A DNA stretch of 64,000 nt from Dyadobacter sp. 676 (GCF_040448675.1 NZ_CP159289.1:2418001-2482000), one strand, 5' to 3'. Numbered from the stretch's first letter, positions 44,078 through 53,895 are shown. The notes: a model not told the origin generated them from the letters alone. Program-made: numbers and translations.

Positions 44078-44104
44078 ATATATTTCAATTTCCGATTACC
44101 AAAA

Positions 44105-44659
44105 CTATTCCTTTTCAGTTTCGCCTGGTGTTTCTTCTGTTTTCGAAGCTTCTTCCTCAGCCGGAGCCTCAGTTTCCGCTACGATCGGATGATCTTCTTT
44201 TTTCACCGGAGCAGCTTCCACGGCGCCCTCGGCTTTCTTGCCGCCTCTTCTGCTGCGACGAGTCTTGGCAGGTTTATCGGCGTTGGCAAGCAACAGTGCA
44301 TCATTGAAATCAACCAGCTCGATCAATGCGGTTTCAGCCGCGTCACCCAAACGGTTACCGAGTTTGATGATACGGGTGTAACCACCGGGGCGGGATGCGA
44401 TTTTATCAGAAACGACACCGAAAAGCTCTTTTGTAGATTCTTTGTCGTTCAGGTAAGAGAATGCTACCCTTCTGTTGTGAGTAGTATCTTCTTTCGCACG
44501 AGTCAGCAGAGGCTCAACGAACTTGCGGAGTTCTTTCGCCTTTGCGAGGGTTGTTTCAATTCTTTTGTGAAGGATCAACGAGGAAGCCATGTTTGAAAGC
44601 ATCGCCTTGCGGTGTGATGCGGTTCTTCCCAGGTGATTGTCCTTTTTACCGTGTCTCAT
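44105..44659 (-). CDS. rplQ: 50S ribosomal protein L17 with acidic C-terminal extension
   Basis: L17 sits at the exit-tunnel side of the large subunit. The core (residues 1-~125) is standard: [20 protein letters not shown] at the start, [16 protein letters not shown], and [21 protein letters not shown] tail of ~55 residues is rich in Ala, Glu and Lys ([20 protein letters not shown]) and absent from typical 115-130 residue L17s, though such tails occur in Bacteroidetes. Last gene of the operon, 70 nt after rpoA. Confidence 0.98.
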   Translation of the reverse strand: MRHGKKDNHLGRTASHRKAMLSNMASSLILHKRIETTLAKAKELRKFVEPLLTRAKEDTTHNRRVAFSYLNDKESTKELFGVVSDKIASRPGGYTRIIKLGNRLGDAAETALIELVDFNDALLLANADKPAKTRRSRRGGKKAEGAVEAAPVKKEDHPIVAETEAPAEEEASKTEETPGETEKE

Positions 44660-44729
44660 TGTTTTGTTGTTTAGTTGCTTCGAGCTGCGACTGGCGCGCT
44701 ACAGAATACATACTTATGATGGAATTTAA

Positions 44730-45719
44730 TTAATCCTCGTCCAGACGGTACTTTGACACGTCCATTCCAAAAGTGAGCTGTTTGTCGGCCACGAGTTGTT
44801 CCAGCTCGGTGAGCGATTTCTTACCGAAGTTCCGGAATTTCATCATATCCGAAATTTCAAGTCTTACCAGATCACCCAGCGTTTTCACGTCAGCGGATTT
44901 CAAACAGTTGTAAGCGCGTACCGAGAGATCCAGTTCGGACAATGACGTCTTCAACAGTTTTCTCATACGCAGCATTTCCTCATCAACCTGATTGTCTTCC
45001 TCAGCTTTCTGCTTCTCAAACGTCATCGTTTGGTCAGAGAACAGCATGAAGTGTTGGATCAGAATATTGGCAGCGCCTTTCAACGCATCCTCCGGGTGGA
45101 TGGAACCATCGGTCTGAATGTCGATCAAAAGACGTTCGTAGTCGGTACGCTGTTCAACACGCGTGTTTTCAACGCTGTATTTCACATTTTTAATAGGCGT
45201 ATAAATCGAGTCTACCGCGATGTAGCCGAACGGAAGCTCATTGGCCCGTGGCTCGTCTGCCGGTACGTAACCTCTACCTTTATCCAAGAGAAGTTCCATT
45301 TCGAACTCCTTTTGATCATCTATGTGGCAAATGACCAGATCCGGGTTCAAAACCTCGAATGCACTTGTAAACTTGCCAATGTCCCCGGCAGTGATTACCG
45401 ATACATTTTTGAGGTTTACAACTATCCTACTTTCACTCAGGTCAGAAACTTTTTTAAAACGAACCATTTTCAGGTTCAGGATGATTTCCGTAACATCCTC
45501 AACTATACCTTCGATAGAAGAAAATTCGTGAAGCACGCCTGGGAACTTCACACTCGTGATGGCATAGCCTTCCAAAGACGAAAGGAGAATTCTACGCAAC
45601 GCATTACCAATGGTTACGCCGTATCCTTTCTCTAAAGGCTTAAACTCAAACAACCCGTGAAAGTCGTCTGCTTTCTCCATGACGACCTTATCAGGCATTT
45701 GGAAAGCTAATATTGACAT
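44730..45719 (-). CDS. rpoA: DNA-directed RNA polymerase subunit alpha
   Basis: A 329-residue protein. The N-terminal dimerisation domain has [24 protein letters not shown] sequence ([17 protein letters not shown]) and [10 protein letters not shown]; a flexible acidic linker leads to the C-terminal domain ([32 protein letters not shown]) that contacts promoter UP elements and activators. Standard length. It is preceded by a 134-nt gap from rpsD with a hairpin and a 14-bp palindrome, unlike the tight spacing elsewhere in the operon. Confidence 0.99.
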   Translation of the reverse strand: MSILAFQMPDKVVMEKADDFHGLFEFKPLEKGYGVTIGNALRRILLSSLEGYAITSVKFPGVLHEFSSIEGIVEDVTEIILNLKMVRFKKVSDLSESRIVVNLKNVSVITAGDIGKFTSAFEVLNPDLVICHIDDQKEFEMELLLDKGRGYVPADEPRANELPFGYIAVDSIYTPIKNVKYSVENTRVEQRTDYERLLIDIQTDGSIHPEDALKGAANILIQHFMLFSDQTMTFEKQKAEEDNQVDEEMLRMRKLLKTSLSELDLSVRAYNCLKSADVKTLGDLVRLEISDMMKFRNFGKKSLTELEQLVADKQLTFGMDVSKYRLDED

Positions 45720-45771
45720 AGTCCTTGCTCCTTTTATAGTAGTAAATGATAGTTGATCACGCTACCTTACC

Positions 45772-45785
45772 TTTGCGATCGCAAA
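45772..45785. promoter_or_regulatory. 14-bp perfect palindrome upstream of rpoA
   Basis: TTTGCGATCGCAAA is perfectly symmetric and lies 53-66 nt before the rpoA start. It could be a protein-binding site or a small RNA stem; no known regulator is assigned. Confidence 0.35.
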
Positions 45786-45809
45786 AATTGTGCTGTTGCC
45801 AGCAAAAAA

Positions 45810-45836
45810 GCACTACCCCGAATATTCGGGGAGTGC
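45810..45836. terminator. Intra-operon hairpin between rpsD and rpoA
   Basis: GCACT-CCCCGAAT pairs with ATTCGGGG-AGTGC (13 bp with one bulged A). It starts about 17 nt after the rpsD stop; on the minus strand TGCTTTTTTGC follows, so it may be an attenuator reducing rpoA-rplQ transcription. Confidence 0.6.
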
Positions 45837-45853
45837 ATGTAATATGAAGATTA

Positions 45854-46459
45854 TTATTTAGAATACAATTCAACGATCAGCTGCTCGTTGATGTTTTCCG
45901 GAATTGACTCGCGGTCAGGGAATGTAACGAACTTGCCAGACAATTGCTGACCGTCCCATTCCAACCAGTTAAAACCTTTGGAACTATGTCCTGCCAGGCT
46001 ATCTGTTACAGCTTCGAGCGATTTTGATTTCTCACGAACGGTAACAACCTGTCCTGGACGCAATGAGTAAGAAGGGATGTTCACCACTTCACCGTCAACC
46101 AGGATATGCTTGTGCGACACGAGCTGGCGGGCAGCACGACGTGTAGGAGCGATACCCAAACGGTAAACTGTATTATCCAGACGGGCTTCACAGAATTTCA
46201 AAAGGTTTTCACCGGTGATTCCGTCTTTTACAGAAGCTTTCTCAAACAGGCTACGGAATTGTCTTTCGAGGATACCGTAGATGAATTTCACTTTTTGTTT
46301 CTCAGCCAATTGCAGAGCGTACTCCGATTTCTTTGACCGACGACCCTTTCCGTGCATTCCAGGAGGGTAATTTTTCTTTGCAAGCGCCTTGCTTGGGCCC
46401 ATGATGGGCTCTCCGTAACGTCTTGCGACTTTGGTTTTGGGACCTGTATAACGTGCCAT
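45854..46459 (-). CDS. rpsD: 30S ribosomal protein S4
   Basis: A 201-residue primary 16S rRNA-binding assembly protein. N-terminus [19 protein letters not shown]; the S4 RNA-binding domain has [20 protein letters not shown] and [15 protein letters not shown]. The zinc cysteine cluster near the N-terminus is absent (a C-minus form). S4 is the known autogenous repressor of this region in some bacteria, which fits the structured gap downstream. Confidence 0.99.
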   Translation of the reverse strand: MARYTGPKTKVARRYGEPIMGPSKALAKKNYPPGMHGKGRRSKKSEYALQLAEKQKVKFIYGILERQFRSLFEKASVKDGITGENLLKFCEARLDNTVYRLGIAPTRRAARQLVSHKHILVDGEVVNIPSYSLRPGQVVTVREKSKSLEAVTDSLAGHSSKGFNWLEWDGQQLSGKFVTFPDRESIPENINEQLIVELYSK

Positions 46460-46546
46460 TAAAACTATTTGTTTACTAAATTGATAAAAACCATTCTGTA
46501 ACCCCAGTGTCCAAATTACGAATGGGTACCGTTACGGTACTAACTA

Positions 46547-46942
46547 CTATACTCTACGACGTTTTGGAGGACGGCATCCGTTGTGCGGAAGCGGAGTGAT
46601 GTCACGGATAGTGGTCACTTCGATACCTGCATTCTGGATGGTACGGATCGCCGACTCACGGCCCGATCCCGGTCCTTTTACGAAAACCTCAGCTTTACGC
46701 ATTCCGAGGTCGAACGCAACCTGAGCTGCGCTCTGTGCAGCAGTTTGCGCTGCGTATGGTGTGTTCTTTTTAGAACCACGGAATCCCATTTTACCGGCAG
46801 AACCCCAGGAGATAACTTGCCCGTTGCTGTTGGTAATCGAGATGATGATATTATTGAAAGAAGCCTTGATGTGAACCTGACCAACAGGCTCGACAACAAC
46901 CACTCTCTTTTTTGCTTTATCTTTTCTTTTATTCTGTGCCAT
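46547..46942 (-). CDS. rpsK: 30S ribosomal protein S11
   Basis: 131 residues. Part of the 30S platform near the mRNA Shine-Dalgarno helix. The basic N-terminus ([12 protein letters not shown]), [21 protein letters not shown] and the C-terminal [15 protein letters not shown] are diagnostic. 41 nt after rpsM. Confidence 0.99.
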   Translation of the reverse strand: MAQNKRKDKAKKRVVVVEPVGQVHIKASFNNIIISITNSNGQVISWGSAGKMGFRGSKKNTPYAAQTAAQSAAQVAFDLGMRKAEVFVKGPGSGRESAIRTIQNAGIEVTTIRDITPLPHNGCRPPKRRRV

Positions 46943-46983
46943 TGCTCTTCGAATAAGTAGTGGATCACTCCACCGCTCACTAT

Positions 46984-47361
46984 TTATTTAGTAGCCTTTT
47001 TCTTGTTAGCGATTGTTTTGCGTTTACCCTTACGAGTACGTGAGTTGTTTTTCGTTCTCTGACCACGCAAAGGCAATCCTTTACGGTGACGGAGGCCACG
47101 ATAACAAGCGATATCCATAAGACGCTTAATGCTCAACTGAACCTCAGACTTAAGAGCGCCTTCTACTTTGTATTCCCCGGCAATAACCCCACGGATCGCA
47201 CCAGACTCTTCGTCGGTCCAGTCGATCACTTTTTTATTCAAATCAACACCCGCCTTTTCGAGGATTTTCTTAGCCGAGCTACGGCCGATCCCGAAAATAT
47301 AAGTCAATGAGATTTCGCCTCTTTTGCGATCTGGAATGTCTACTCCTGCAATACGTGCCAT
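46984..47361 (-). CDS. rpsM: 30S ribosomal protein S13
   Basis: 125 residues. Located in the 30S head, contacting the large subunit and P-site tRNA. Starts [20 protein letters not shown]; contains [14 protein letters not shown] and the tail [20 protein letters not shown]. 5 nt after rpmJ. Confidence 0.99.
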   Translation of the reverse strand: MARIAGVDIPDRKRGEISLTYIFGIGRSSAKKILEKAGVDLNKKVIDWTDEESGAIRGVIAGEYKVEGALKSEVQLSIKRLMDIACYRGLRHRKGLPLRGQRTKNNSRTRKGKRKTIANKKKATK

Positions 47362-47366
47362 AATTA

Positions 47367-47483
47367 TTATCCTTGTCTTTGTTTATACCGTGGGTTCTTC
47401 TTGTTAATAACGTACACTTTACCCTTCCGGCGGATAACCTTGCAGTCCTCGCTGCGTTTCTTTACTGATGCTTTGACTTTCAT
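47367..47483 (-). CDS. rpmJ: 50S ribosomal protein L36 (zinc-independent form)
   Basis: A 38-residue gene found by reading the rpsM-infA gap. It starts [20 protein letters not shown] and ends NPRYKQRQG. Only one cysteine remains, and the C-x2-C...C...H zinc set of canonical L36 is missing, so this is the C-minus paralog type. The ATG is followed by 37 unbroken codons and TAA, 5 nt before rpsM; the position infA-rpmJ-rpsM is conserved in bacteria. Confidence 0.96.
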   Translation of the reverse strand: MKVKASVKKRSEDCKVIRRKGKVYVINKKNPRYKQRQG

Positions 47484-47522
47484 CTGATTAAACTAAGTGT
47501 TAATTTAAGGTAATCGATCCCC

Positions 47523-47741
47523 TTACTTGTACCGATATGTAATCCGGGCTTTCGATAGGTCGTAAGGAGACATTTCCAGCTTTACTCTGTCACCCGGCAA
47601 TATTTTGATATAGTGCATTCTCATTTTACCCGAGATGTGCGCTATCACTTCATGCTTGTTCTCTAATACAACACGAAACATTGCGTTTGACAATGCTTCG
47701 AGAATTACTCCGTCTTGTTCGATTGATGCTTGTTTTGCCAT
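47523..47741 (-). CDS. infA: Translation initiation factor IF-1
   Basis: A 72-residue OB-fold protein that binds the A site of the 30S subunit during initiation. Sequence [58 protein letters not shown] is typical. The ATG at 47741 is the conserved start; an upstream in-frame ATG would overlap map. 13 nt after map. Confidence 0.98.
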   Translation of the reverse strand: MAKQASIEQDGVILEALSNAMFRVVLENKHEVIAHISGKMRMHYIKILPGDRVKLEMSPYDLSKARITYRYK

Positions 47742-47754
47742 TCGTAGCTTTCTG

Positions 47755-48552
47755 TTACTGTACTTCAACCATAAGGCTGGTGTTGGCCGTCACTTTTTCA
47801 ATGTAATCGAATGTTGTCAGAATCTCTGCCTTTCCCTTTCTCACTACCACGGTATGTTCGAAATGCGCGGAATACTTTCTGTCGTTAGTCCGGATCGTCC
47901 AGCCGTCGCGCTCCTGCACTACTGCTTTCGCTCCCAGGTTAATCATCGGCTCGATAGCAAGAACCATGCCTTCTCTCAACCGGATCCCCTTTCCACGCTT
48001 TCCATAGTTGGGTACCTCTGGCGCTTCGTGCAAATCTCTTCCTACTCCGTGCCCAACGAGCTCTCTTACTACAGTGTAACCGCGTTCCTCGACATAGCTT
48101 TGTACCGCATGGCCAATGTCCCCGATCCGAAGTCCGTCTACCGCCTGTTCGATTCCCTTGTAAAGCGAACGTTTGGTGGCCGTGAGGAGGTTCATCACCT
48201 CTTTGGAAACTTCACCTACCGGGTAAGTGTACGCGCTGTCGCTGTGATAGCCATTCAGCTTAACCCCGCAATCGATGGAAACGATGTCCCCCTCTTTTAG
48301 CACGTAGCCCCCGGGAATCCCGTGGACTACTACTTCATTGACCGATATACAAAGAGAGGCCGGAAATTTGTTGAATCCCTTGAACGAAGGGATTCCACCG
48401 TTATCTCTGATATATTCCTCGGCAACCGCATCCAACTTCCCGGTTGTAACTCCCGGCTTTACCCAGGTAGCTACTTCCGCATGTGCTTTGCCGAGCAGTT
48501 GAGCACTAACCTTTATCAGGTTGATTTCCTCTTCTGTTTTAAGATAAATCAT
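47755..48552 (-). CDS. map: Methionine aminopeptidase, type I
   Basis: A 265-residue dinuclear metalloprotease that removes the initiator methionine from nascent proteins. Metal ligands appear in [20 protein letters not shown] (two Asp), [12 protein letters not shown] (His) and the two later Glu positions (LAIEPMI and the C-terminal FEHTVVV). Lies between secY and infA, 2 nt from secY, as is common in Bacteroidetes and Firmicutes. Confidence 0.98.
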   Translation of the reverse strand: MIYLKTEEEINLIKVSAQLLGKAHAEVATWVKPGVTTGKLDAVAEEYIRDNGGIPSFKGFNKFPASLCISVNEVVVHGIPGGYVLKEGDIVSIDCGVKLNGYHSDSAYTYPVGEVSKEVMNLLTATKRSLYKGIEQAVDGLRIGDIGHAVQSYVEERGYTVVRELVGHGVGRDLHEAPEVPNYGKRGKGIRLREGMVLAIEPMINLGAKAVVQERDGWTIRTNDRKYSAHFEHTVVVRKGKAEILTTFDYIEKVTANTSLMVEVQ

Positions 48553-48554
48553 TA

Positions 48555-49868
48555 TCAGATTGCTACGCTCTCGGTACGTCCTTTTACACGTCCCGACTTC
48601 ATCAAACCTTCGTAGCGGCGCATCAGCAGGTAGCTTTCAACCTGTTGCAAGGTATCCAGAACCACCCCTACCATGATCAGCAACGAAGTTCCTCCGAAGA
48701 AGTGAGCGAAGTCGGTCGAGATACCCAGAAGGCTTGCGAATGCAGGCAAAGTAGCCACTACTGCCAGCATCAATGCACCAGGGAAGGTGATACGGTCGAG
48801 CACAGAGCTGATATACTCAGATGTCTGCTGACCTGGTTTCACACCCGGGATAAACCCGCCTCCACGCTTCATATCATCAGCAATCTGCTGAGGGTTTACC
48901 GAGATCGCGGTATAGAAGAACGTAAATACAATAATCAATACTGCGAACAGGAGATTGTATTGCCAGGTCGTGTAATTAGCGAAAATCGTTGCTACGTTGC
49001 TGGCGAAGTCACTTTTCTCAGCGAAATAAGATGCACCCAGTGAAGGGATGAACATCAAAGCCTGCGCAAAAATGATCGGCATTACACCTGCCGCATTCAA
49101 TTTCAATGGCAAATATTGACGCTGACCACCCATCACGCGGTTACCTACCACCTGCTTCGCATACTGAATAGGAATCCGGCGAACGGCCTGGGTCAACATT
49201 ACCGCGCCCATAATTACAAAGTAAAGGGCAACGATTTCCAATACGAACAATAGGATCTGACCACTACCCCTTGATACGAATTCCTTGTAGATCGCACCCG
49301 GGAAACGCGAAACGATACCGATCATGATCAGCATCGAAATACCGTTACCGATACCCTTGTCCGTGATTCTCTCACCGAGCCACATACAGAACATTGTACC
49401 CGCCGTCAGCACGAATACCGACGAAACGGTGAACATGCTTCTGGAAACCAGAAGAGCCTCGTCAGGTACGGTCGTATTCAAATAAGCAGTACCTTGAACA
49501 AGTGTAACAACGATAGTCAGAACCCGGGTAATCTGGTTCAGCTTTTTACGGCCTGATTCCCCCTCCTTCTGCATCTTCTGGAAATATGGCAGCGCCATAG
49601 TCAACAGCTGGATCGCAATGGAAGCGGAGATGTAAGGCATGATACCCAACGCAAAAATGGACGCTTTGCTAAAAGCGCCACCTAAGAAAGTATCCAGCAA
49701 CCCCAACAACCCTGCGGAGGATACATTCATTTGATCAGGTTCTACACCTGGCAACGCAACGTAAGACCCCAACCGGAAGATCGTTATAAACAAAAGAGTG
49801 TTGAGAATACGTGTTCTCAACTCCTCAATCGCAAATATGTGTTTTATAGTCTCTAAAAATCGTTTCAT
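48555..49868 (-). CDS. secY: Protein translocase subunit SecY
   Basis: A 437-residue channel of the Sec system with ten membrane helices. Starts MKRFLETIKHIFAIEELR; FITIFRLGSYVALPGVEPD is the first helix/plug region, and cytoplasmic loops include KKLNQITRVLTIV and RRIPIQYAKQVVG. It ends with VESYLLMRRYEGLMKSGRVK. Export of the many signal-peptide proteins in this window depends on it. Confidence 0.99.
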   Translation of the reverse strand: MKRFLETIKHIFAIEELRTRILNTLLFITIFRLGSYVALPGVEPDQMNVSSAGLLGLLDTFLGGAFSKASIFALGIMPYISASIAIQLLTMALPYFQKMQKEGESGRKKLNQITRVLTIVVTLVQGTAYLNTTVPDEALLVSRSMFTVSSVFVLTAGTMFCMWLGERITDKGIGNGISMLIMIGIVSRFPGAIYKEFVSRGSGQILLFVLEIVALYFVIMGAVMLTQAVRRIPIQYAKQVVGNRVMGGQRQYLPLKLNAAGVMPIIFAQALMFIPSLGASYFAEKSDFASNVATIFANYTTWQYNLLFAVLIIVFTFFYTAISVNPQQIADDMKRGGGFIPGVKPGQQTSEYISSVLDRITFPGALMLAVVATLPAFASLLGISTDFAHFFGGTSLLIMVGVVLDTLQQVESYLLMRRYEGLMKSGRVKGRTESVAI

Positions 49869-49928
49869 CTTCTGGGCTTACAACGCTCTGTTCAAAGTAA
49901 ACAAATTCTGTCGGGTATCGCAGCTAAA

Positions 49929-50375
49929 TTACAATTTAACTGCTTTACCACCTGCCTTCTCGATCGACTCGATAGCCGAAGCGGAAAACCCATGAGCCTG
50001 AACTTCAACCGCAGAAGTGATCTGACCTCTGTTAAGGATCTTAACCAGGTCGTTCTTTGCGCTGAGACCATTTTCACGAATCAGATCCAACGTTACTACC
50101 GCAGCTCCGGTTTTCTCAACTAACGCCTGGATCGCATCCAGGTTCAACGCCTTATATTCAACGCGGTTGATGTTATTGAAACCGAATTTAGGCAAACGTC
50201 TTTGCAGAGGCATCTGACCACCTTCGAAGCCCAGCTTGCGGCTGTAACCTGAACGCGACTGCGCTCCTTTGTGTCCACGTGCAGCAGTGCCTCCTTTACC
50301 GGAGCCCTGGCCACGTCCAACCCGCTTTCCTACCTTAACGGAACCAGCAGCCGGTTTTAATGAACTTAAATTCAT
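49929..50375 (-). CDS. rplO: 50S ribosomal protein L15
   Basis: 148 residues. Late assembly protein of the large subunit. The Gly/Arg-rich N-terminal half (GKRVGRGQGSGKGGTAARGH, KGAQSRSGYSRKLGFEGGQM) is diagnostic, followed by PLQRRLPKFGF. 12 nt after rpmD. Confidence 0.99.
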   Translation of the reverse strand: MNLSSLKPAAGSVKVGKRVGRGQGSGKGGTAARGHKGAQSRSGYSRKLGFEGGQMPLQRRLPKFGFNNINRVEYKALNLDAIQALVEKTGAAVVTLDLIRENGLSAKNDLVKILNRGQITSAVEVQAHGFSASAIESIEKAGGKAVKL

Positions 50376-50387
50376 ACTATTCGTATA

Positions 50388-50567
50388 TTAAATTTCTTCA
50401 ACTTTAACCAAGTGGCTTACCTTGCGGATCATTCCCGCGATGGCATCGCTGTTTTCTTTCTCAACAGACCGGTTCAGTTTACCAAGACCCAACGCTTTGA
50501 TCGTCAGTTTTTGCTTCTCAGGGCGGTCAATTGTGCTCTTAACTTGTGTAATACGTACTTTTGACAT
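50388..50567 (-). CDS. rpmD: 50S ribosomal protein L30
   Basis: A 59-residue gene between rpsE and rplO, too short to stand out. Translation reads MSKVRITQVKSTIDRPEKQK, then ALGLGKLNRSVEKENS and ends HLVKVEEI. It has the L30 core strand and the GLGKLN signature. ATG to TAA is open, 33 nt after rpsE and 12 nt before rplO, in the conserved rpsE-rpmD-rplO order. Confidence 0.97.
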   Translation of the reverse strand: MSKVRITQVKSTIDRPEKQKLTIKALGLGKLNRSVEKENSDAIAGMIRKVSHLVKVEEI

Positions 50568-50600
50568 GATTACTCTCAGATTGAGGATAATCCCGAAGGA

Positions 50601-51116
50601 TTATCCGTTGAATACTTTTTCCAATTTAACGCTGCGTTGGAAAGCAACCTGATGCGGAGCTCTCATTTTCAAAAGAGCGTCAATTGTAGCCTTGATTACG
50701 TTGTGCGGGTTCGATGAACCTTTGGATTTCGCAAGTACGTCTTTGATACCTGCGCTTTCCAGCACTGCGCGCATCGGGCCACCAGCCAGTACTCCCGTAC
50801 CAGGAGCAGCCGGCTTGATCAGAACGAAACCACCGCTGAACTTACCTTCCATTTCGTGTGGAACGGTATGTTTAAGCATCGGAATTTGGATCAGGTTTTT
50901 CTTAGCATCGTCAATTCCTTTGGCAATCGCGTCGGTTACCTCGTTGGCTTTGCCCAATCCGTAACCTACAACTCCGTTTCCGTCTCCCACTACCACGATG
51001 GCAGAGAAGGAGAAACGGCGACCACCTTTTACTACTTTTGCTACCCGGTTGATCGCTACAACGCGCTCTTTCAGGTCAGATTCGTTAACCTTTGAAGGTC
51101 TTGTATTTGTAGACAT
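50601..51116 (-). CDS. rpsE: 30S ribosomal protein S5
   Basis: 171 residues. At the mRNA entry site, important for decoding accuracy. Starts near [40 protein letters not shown] and the C-terminal [17 protein letters not shown] are diagnostic. Confidence 0.99.
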   Translation of the reverse strand: MSTNTRPSKVNESDLKERVVAINRVAKVVKGGRRFSFSAIVVVGDGNGVVGYGLGKANEVTDAIAKGIDDAKKNLIQIPMLKHTVPHEMEGKFSGGFVLIKPAAPGTGVLAGGPMRAVLESAGIKDVLAKSKGSSNPHNVIKATIDALLKMRAPHQVAFQRSVKLEKVFNG

Positions 51117-51130
51117 AGTCTTTGTTATAC

Positions 51131-51484
51131 TTAGAATTTCAGGCCACCCTCACGAGCTCCGTCGGCCAATGCTTTTACCTTACCATGATACAAATATCCG
51201 TTACGGTCAAAAACTACTGCCTGGATACCTGCTTCCTGCGCTTTTTCAGCGATTTTCTTACCTACCTGGGCAGCAACAGCAATATTTGCATTCTCTTTTC
51301 TGCCTCCCAGCTCTACCGACGACGCACTTACCAGGGTAATCCCTTTGATATCGTCGATAATCTGTGCGTAGATGCTTGTGTTGGAACGGAAGACCGAAAG
51401 TCTCGGGCGCTCCGCGCTTCCCTTCACTCTTTTACGGATGTGAAGTTTCAGGCGCTGTCTTCTATCTGCTTTTACGTTAGCCAT
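51131..51484 (-). CDS. rplR: 50S ribosomal protein L18
   Basis: 117 residues. Binds 5S rRNA with L5. Features: [33 protein letters not shown], and the C-terminal [20 protein letters not shown]. Confidence 0.99.
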   Translation of the reverse strand: MANVKADRRQRLKLHIRKRVKGSAERPRLSVFRSNTSIYAQIIDDIKGITLVSASSVELGGRKENANIAVAAQVGKKIAEKAQEAGIQAVVFDRNGYLYHGKVKALADGAREGGLKF

Positions 51485-51531
51485 CTTTAATCTTATCTTA
51501 CTTGTTTATAACATTGATCGGTGGCTACGCA

Positions 51532-52089
51532 CTATTTCTTAGAAGCAGACTTACCTGCCTTACGACGGACCACTTCACCAACAAAACGGATACCTTTTCC
51601 TTTGTAAGGCTCAACTTTACGAAGGGATTTGATTTTCGCTGCTACTGCACCTATCAGTTCCTTGTCGATACCTTCGAGGATCACCTTAGGATTCTGACCT
51701 TTTTCCGAAGTCGTAGAAACCTTGATCTCTGACGGGATCGCCATGAAAATATTGTGTGAGTAACCCAATTGAAGTTCGAGAACATTGTTCGTCGAGCTCG
51801 CTTTGTAACCTACCCCGATAATTTCAAGCTCACGCTTGTAACCTTCGCCTACACCGATCACCATGTTGTTCAACAGGGAACGGTACAGGCCGTGTAATGC
51901 TTTATGACGCTTCTGTTCTGTAGGGCGCTTTACTTTCAGCTCGCTTCCTTCAACCTCAACAGTGATGTCGCTGTCAACAGCCTGGGTAAGTGTGCCTTTC
52001 GGGCCTTTTACAGATACTACGTTATCTTCTGCAACCGTTACGGATACTCCCGCGGGCAAAGTGATAACTTTATTTCCTATTCGTGACAT
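51532..52089 (-). CDS. rplF: 50S ribosomal protein L6
   Basis: 185 residues. Near the GTPase-associated region. MSRIGNKVITLPAGVSV at the start; two duplicated alpha/beta modules; LQLGYSHNIFMAIP and GIDKELIGAVAAKIKSLR are typical. Lys-rich tail. Confidence 0.99.
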   Translation of the reverse strand: MSRIGNKVITLPAGVSVTVAEDNVVSVKGPKGTLTQAVDSDITVEVEGSELKVKRPTEQKRHKALHGLYRSLLNNMVIGVGEGYKRELEIIGVGYKASSTNNVLELQLGYSHNIFMAIPSEIKVSTTSEKGQNPKVILEGIDKELIGAVAAKIKSLRKVEPYKGKGIRFVGEVVRRKAGKSASKK

Positions 52090-52110
52090 TTCCTGAATAA
52101 CTTTTAAATA

Positions 52111-52509
52111 TTAATACACGAAACATAACACTTCACCACCCACATTCAGTGTCTTAGCTTCCTTATCTGTCATTACACCTTTCGATGTAGAGATAATCAC
52201 TGTTCCTAAGCCGCCCAATACACGTGGCAATGTTGATGAACCTGAATATTTACGTAGTCCAGGCTTACTAACCCTCTCCAATTTTACAATTGCAGATTGC
52301 TTTGTCACAGGATTGTATTTCAAAGCGATCTTGATAACTCCCTGAGGGCCAACCTCGTCGAATTTATAGCTTTGAATGTACCCCTTGTCAAAAAGTACCT
52401 TTGTAATCTCTTTTTTTATGTTGGATGCAGGTATCTCAACAACCCGGTGCTTCGCTTTGATAGCGTTTCTGAGTCTCGTCAGATAGTCTGCTATGGGATC
52501 CGTTAACAT
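52111..52509 (-). CDS. rpsH: 30S ribosomal protein S8
   Basis: 132 residues. Central-domain 16S rRNA binder and, in many bacteria, the translational repressor of the spc operon. The ATG at 52509 gives the family start MLTDPIADYLTRLRNA; seven further in-frame codons upstream are rejected. C-terminus has STLPRVLGGLGTVIISTSKG. The 77-nt gap upstream includes a TAACTTTG promoter-like element. Confidence 0.99.
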   Translation of the reverse strand: MLTDPIADYLTRLRNAIKAKHRVVEIPASNIKKEITKVLFDKGYIQSYKFDEVGPQGVIKIALKYNPVTKQSAIVKLERVSKPGLRKYSGSSTLPRVLGGLGTVIISTSKGVMTDKEAKTLNVGGEVLCFVY

Positions 52510-52549
52510 GTTTATGCCAAGTTTAAACACCCCCTTTTAAACGGGAGTG

Positions 52550-52557
52550 CAAAGTTA
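52550..52557 (-). promoter_or_regulatory. Promoter-like -7 element inside the ribosomal operon, before rpsH
   Basis: The minus strand reads TAACTTTGCACTCC, matching TAnnTTTG and the GCA(G/C)TCC context seen at the rpsL and rplC promoters. It is 41 nt upstream of rpsH. The -33 element is weak. Confidence 0.5.
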
Positions 52558-52586
52558 AGTAATTGAAATCAGAATTGAAAGTATTC

Positions 52587-52856
52587 TTACCAACTTGATT
52601 TTGTAACTCCTGGAATTTTTCCATCTGACGCCATATCGCGGAAGAGTACCCGGGAAATTCCGAATTTACGCATATAACCGCGAGGTCTTCCGGTGATTTT
52701 GCACCGGTTGTGCAGGCGTACAGGAGAAGAGTTACGTGGTAACTTGTCAAGACCAACCCAGTCACCGGCAGCTTTCAACTTGCTACGTTTTTCAGCGTAG
52801 CGCTCTACTAGCGCTTGTCTTTTTCTCTCCCGTGCTTTTACTGATTCTTTTGCCAT
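52587..52856 (-). CDS. rpsN: 30S ribosomal protein S14
   Basis: 89 residues, the long zinc-free form. [20 protein letters not shown], then [20 protein letters not shown] and [20 protein letters not shown]. It lacks the CxxC pairs of short S14. 29 nt after rplE. Confidence 0.99.
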   Translation of the reverse strand: MAKESVKARERKRQALVERYAEKRSKLKAAGDWVGLDKLPRNSSPVRLHNRCKITGRPRGYMRKFGISRVLFRDMASDGKIPGVTKSSW

Positions 52857-52885
52857 TGTCGGTAAATAATCTTTGTAGTATTTTC

Positions 52886-53440
52886 TTATTTATTCGCGTT
52901 GGTGAAAGGCATTCCTAATGCTTTCAGCAATTCGTAGCTCTCTTCGTCAGAGTCGGTGGATGTCACGAAGGTGATGTCCATACCGCTGATCTTGCTTACT
53001 TTCTCGATGCTGATTTCAGGGAAAATAATCTGCTCTTTCACACCGAAAGTATAATTTCCACGTCCATCGAATCCTTTATCGCTGATACCTTTGAAGTCAC
53101 GTACACGTGGCATTGCAACGGTAGTAAGGCGGTCAAGGAATTCGTACATCCGGTCGCCGCGAAGCGTTACTTTCGCTCCGATTGGCATATTCTCACGCAA
53201 CTTAAAGTTAGAAACCGCCTTTTTGGAAAGTGTAGCTACCGCTTTCTGTCCTGTAATGAGGCTAAGTTCTTCCACACCGGTGTCAACAAGTTTCTTATCT
53301 GCAACAGCAGCTCCGATTCCCTTATTGATTACAATCTTTGTCAGGCGGGGAACCTGCATGCTTGATTTGTACTGGAATTTCCCCTTCAATTGCGAAACGA
53401 TTTCGCTAACGTATTTCTCTTTTAATCTGGGCGTTGCCAT
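52886..53440 (-). CDS. rplE: 50S ribosomal protein L5
   Basis: 184 residues. 5S rRNA-binding protein contacting the P-site t[56 protein letters not shown] and the C-terminal [15 protein letters not shown] are diagnostic. Confidence 0.99.
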   Translation of the reverse strand: MATPRLKEKYVSEIVSQLKGKFQYKSSMQVPRLTKIVINKGIGAAVADKKLVDTGVEELSLITGQKAVATLSKKAVSNFKLRENMPIGAKVTLRGDRMYEFLDRLTTVAMPRVRDFKGISDKGFDGRGNYTFGVKEQIIFPEISIEKVSKISGMDITFVTSTDSDEESYELLKALGMPFTNANK

Positions 53441-53512
53441 GTTTGAAAGTGATTATGTGGATTGCCGACCCACTGGCTTATATAAATTCGGCAGCTTTCT
53501 TGAAAATCCGGA

Positions 53513-53854
53513 TTATAAAAGGTTTCCGGATTTTTTCGAATAGCGCTGCAGTTTTCCTTTGTCGTTCGCTTTGCGGCCTGTTCTTGAAGCTTCTCCTGTT
53601 TTAGGGTCCACTACCATCAGGTTGCTGATGTGAATAGCGCCTTCGCGTTTTTCGATGCTTCCCTGTGGATTTTGCGCATTTGGCTTAATGTGCTTGGTGA
53701 TCATATTCACACCTTCCACGGTTGCTCTCTGTTTTTCTACAAGCACTTTGGTGATTACGCCTGTTTCGCCTTTTGCGTTACCTGAAATCACTTTCACGGT
53801 ATCACCTTTGCGAACGTGCAATTTGGCCGGTGCCTTTTTATTTGTACTTTCCAT
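53513..53854 (-). CDS. rplX: 50S ribosomal protein L24
   Basis: 113 residues. An assembly initiator at the exit-tunnel region. KOW motif [20 protein letters not shown], then [20 protein letters not shown] and [17 protein letters not shown]. 72 nt before rplE. Confidence 0.99.
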   Translation of the reverse strand: MESTNKKAPAKLHVRKGDTVKVISGNAKGETGVITKVLVEKQRATVEGVNMITKHIKPNAQNPQGSIEKREGAIHISNLMVVDPKTGEASRTGRKANDKGKLQRYSKKSGNLL

Positions 53855-53895
53855 TGAGGTATTCTCTTAACAGTTTAAAGAAATACTGATGTTTC

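Noticed and set aside
44660..44729. tRNA or small RNA gene between rpoA and rplQ
   Set aside because: The 70 nt do not fold into a cloverleaf and contain no anticodon-arm or T-loop signature.
45768..45775. TACCTTTG on the plus strand upstream of rpoA, a full -7 match
   Set aside because: It points away from rpoA into the rpsD antisense strand, has no -33 TTG at 19-21 nt (the nearest TTG is 12 nt away), and no plus-strand gene follows.
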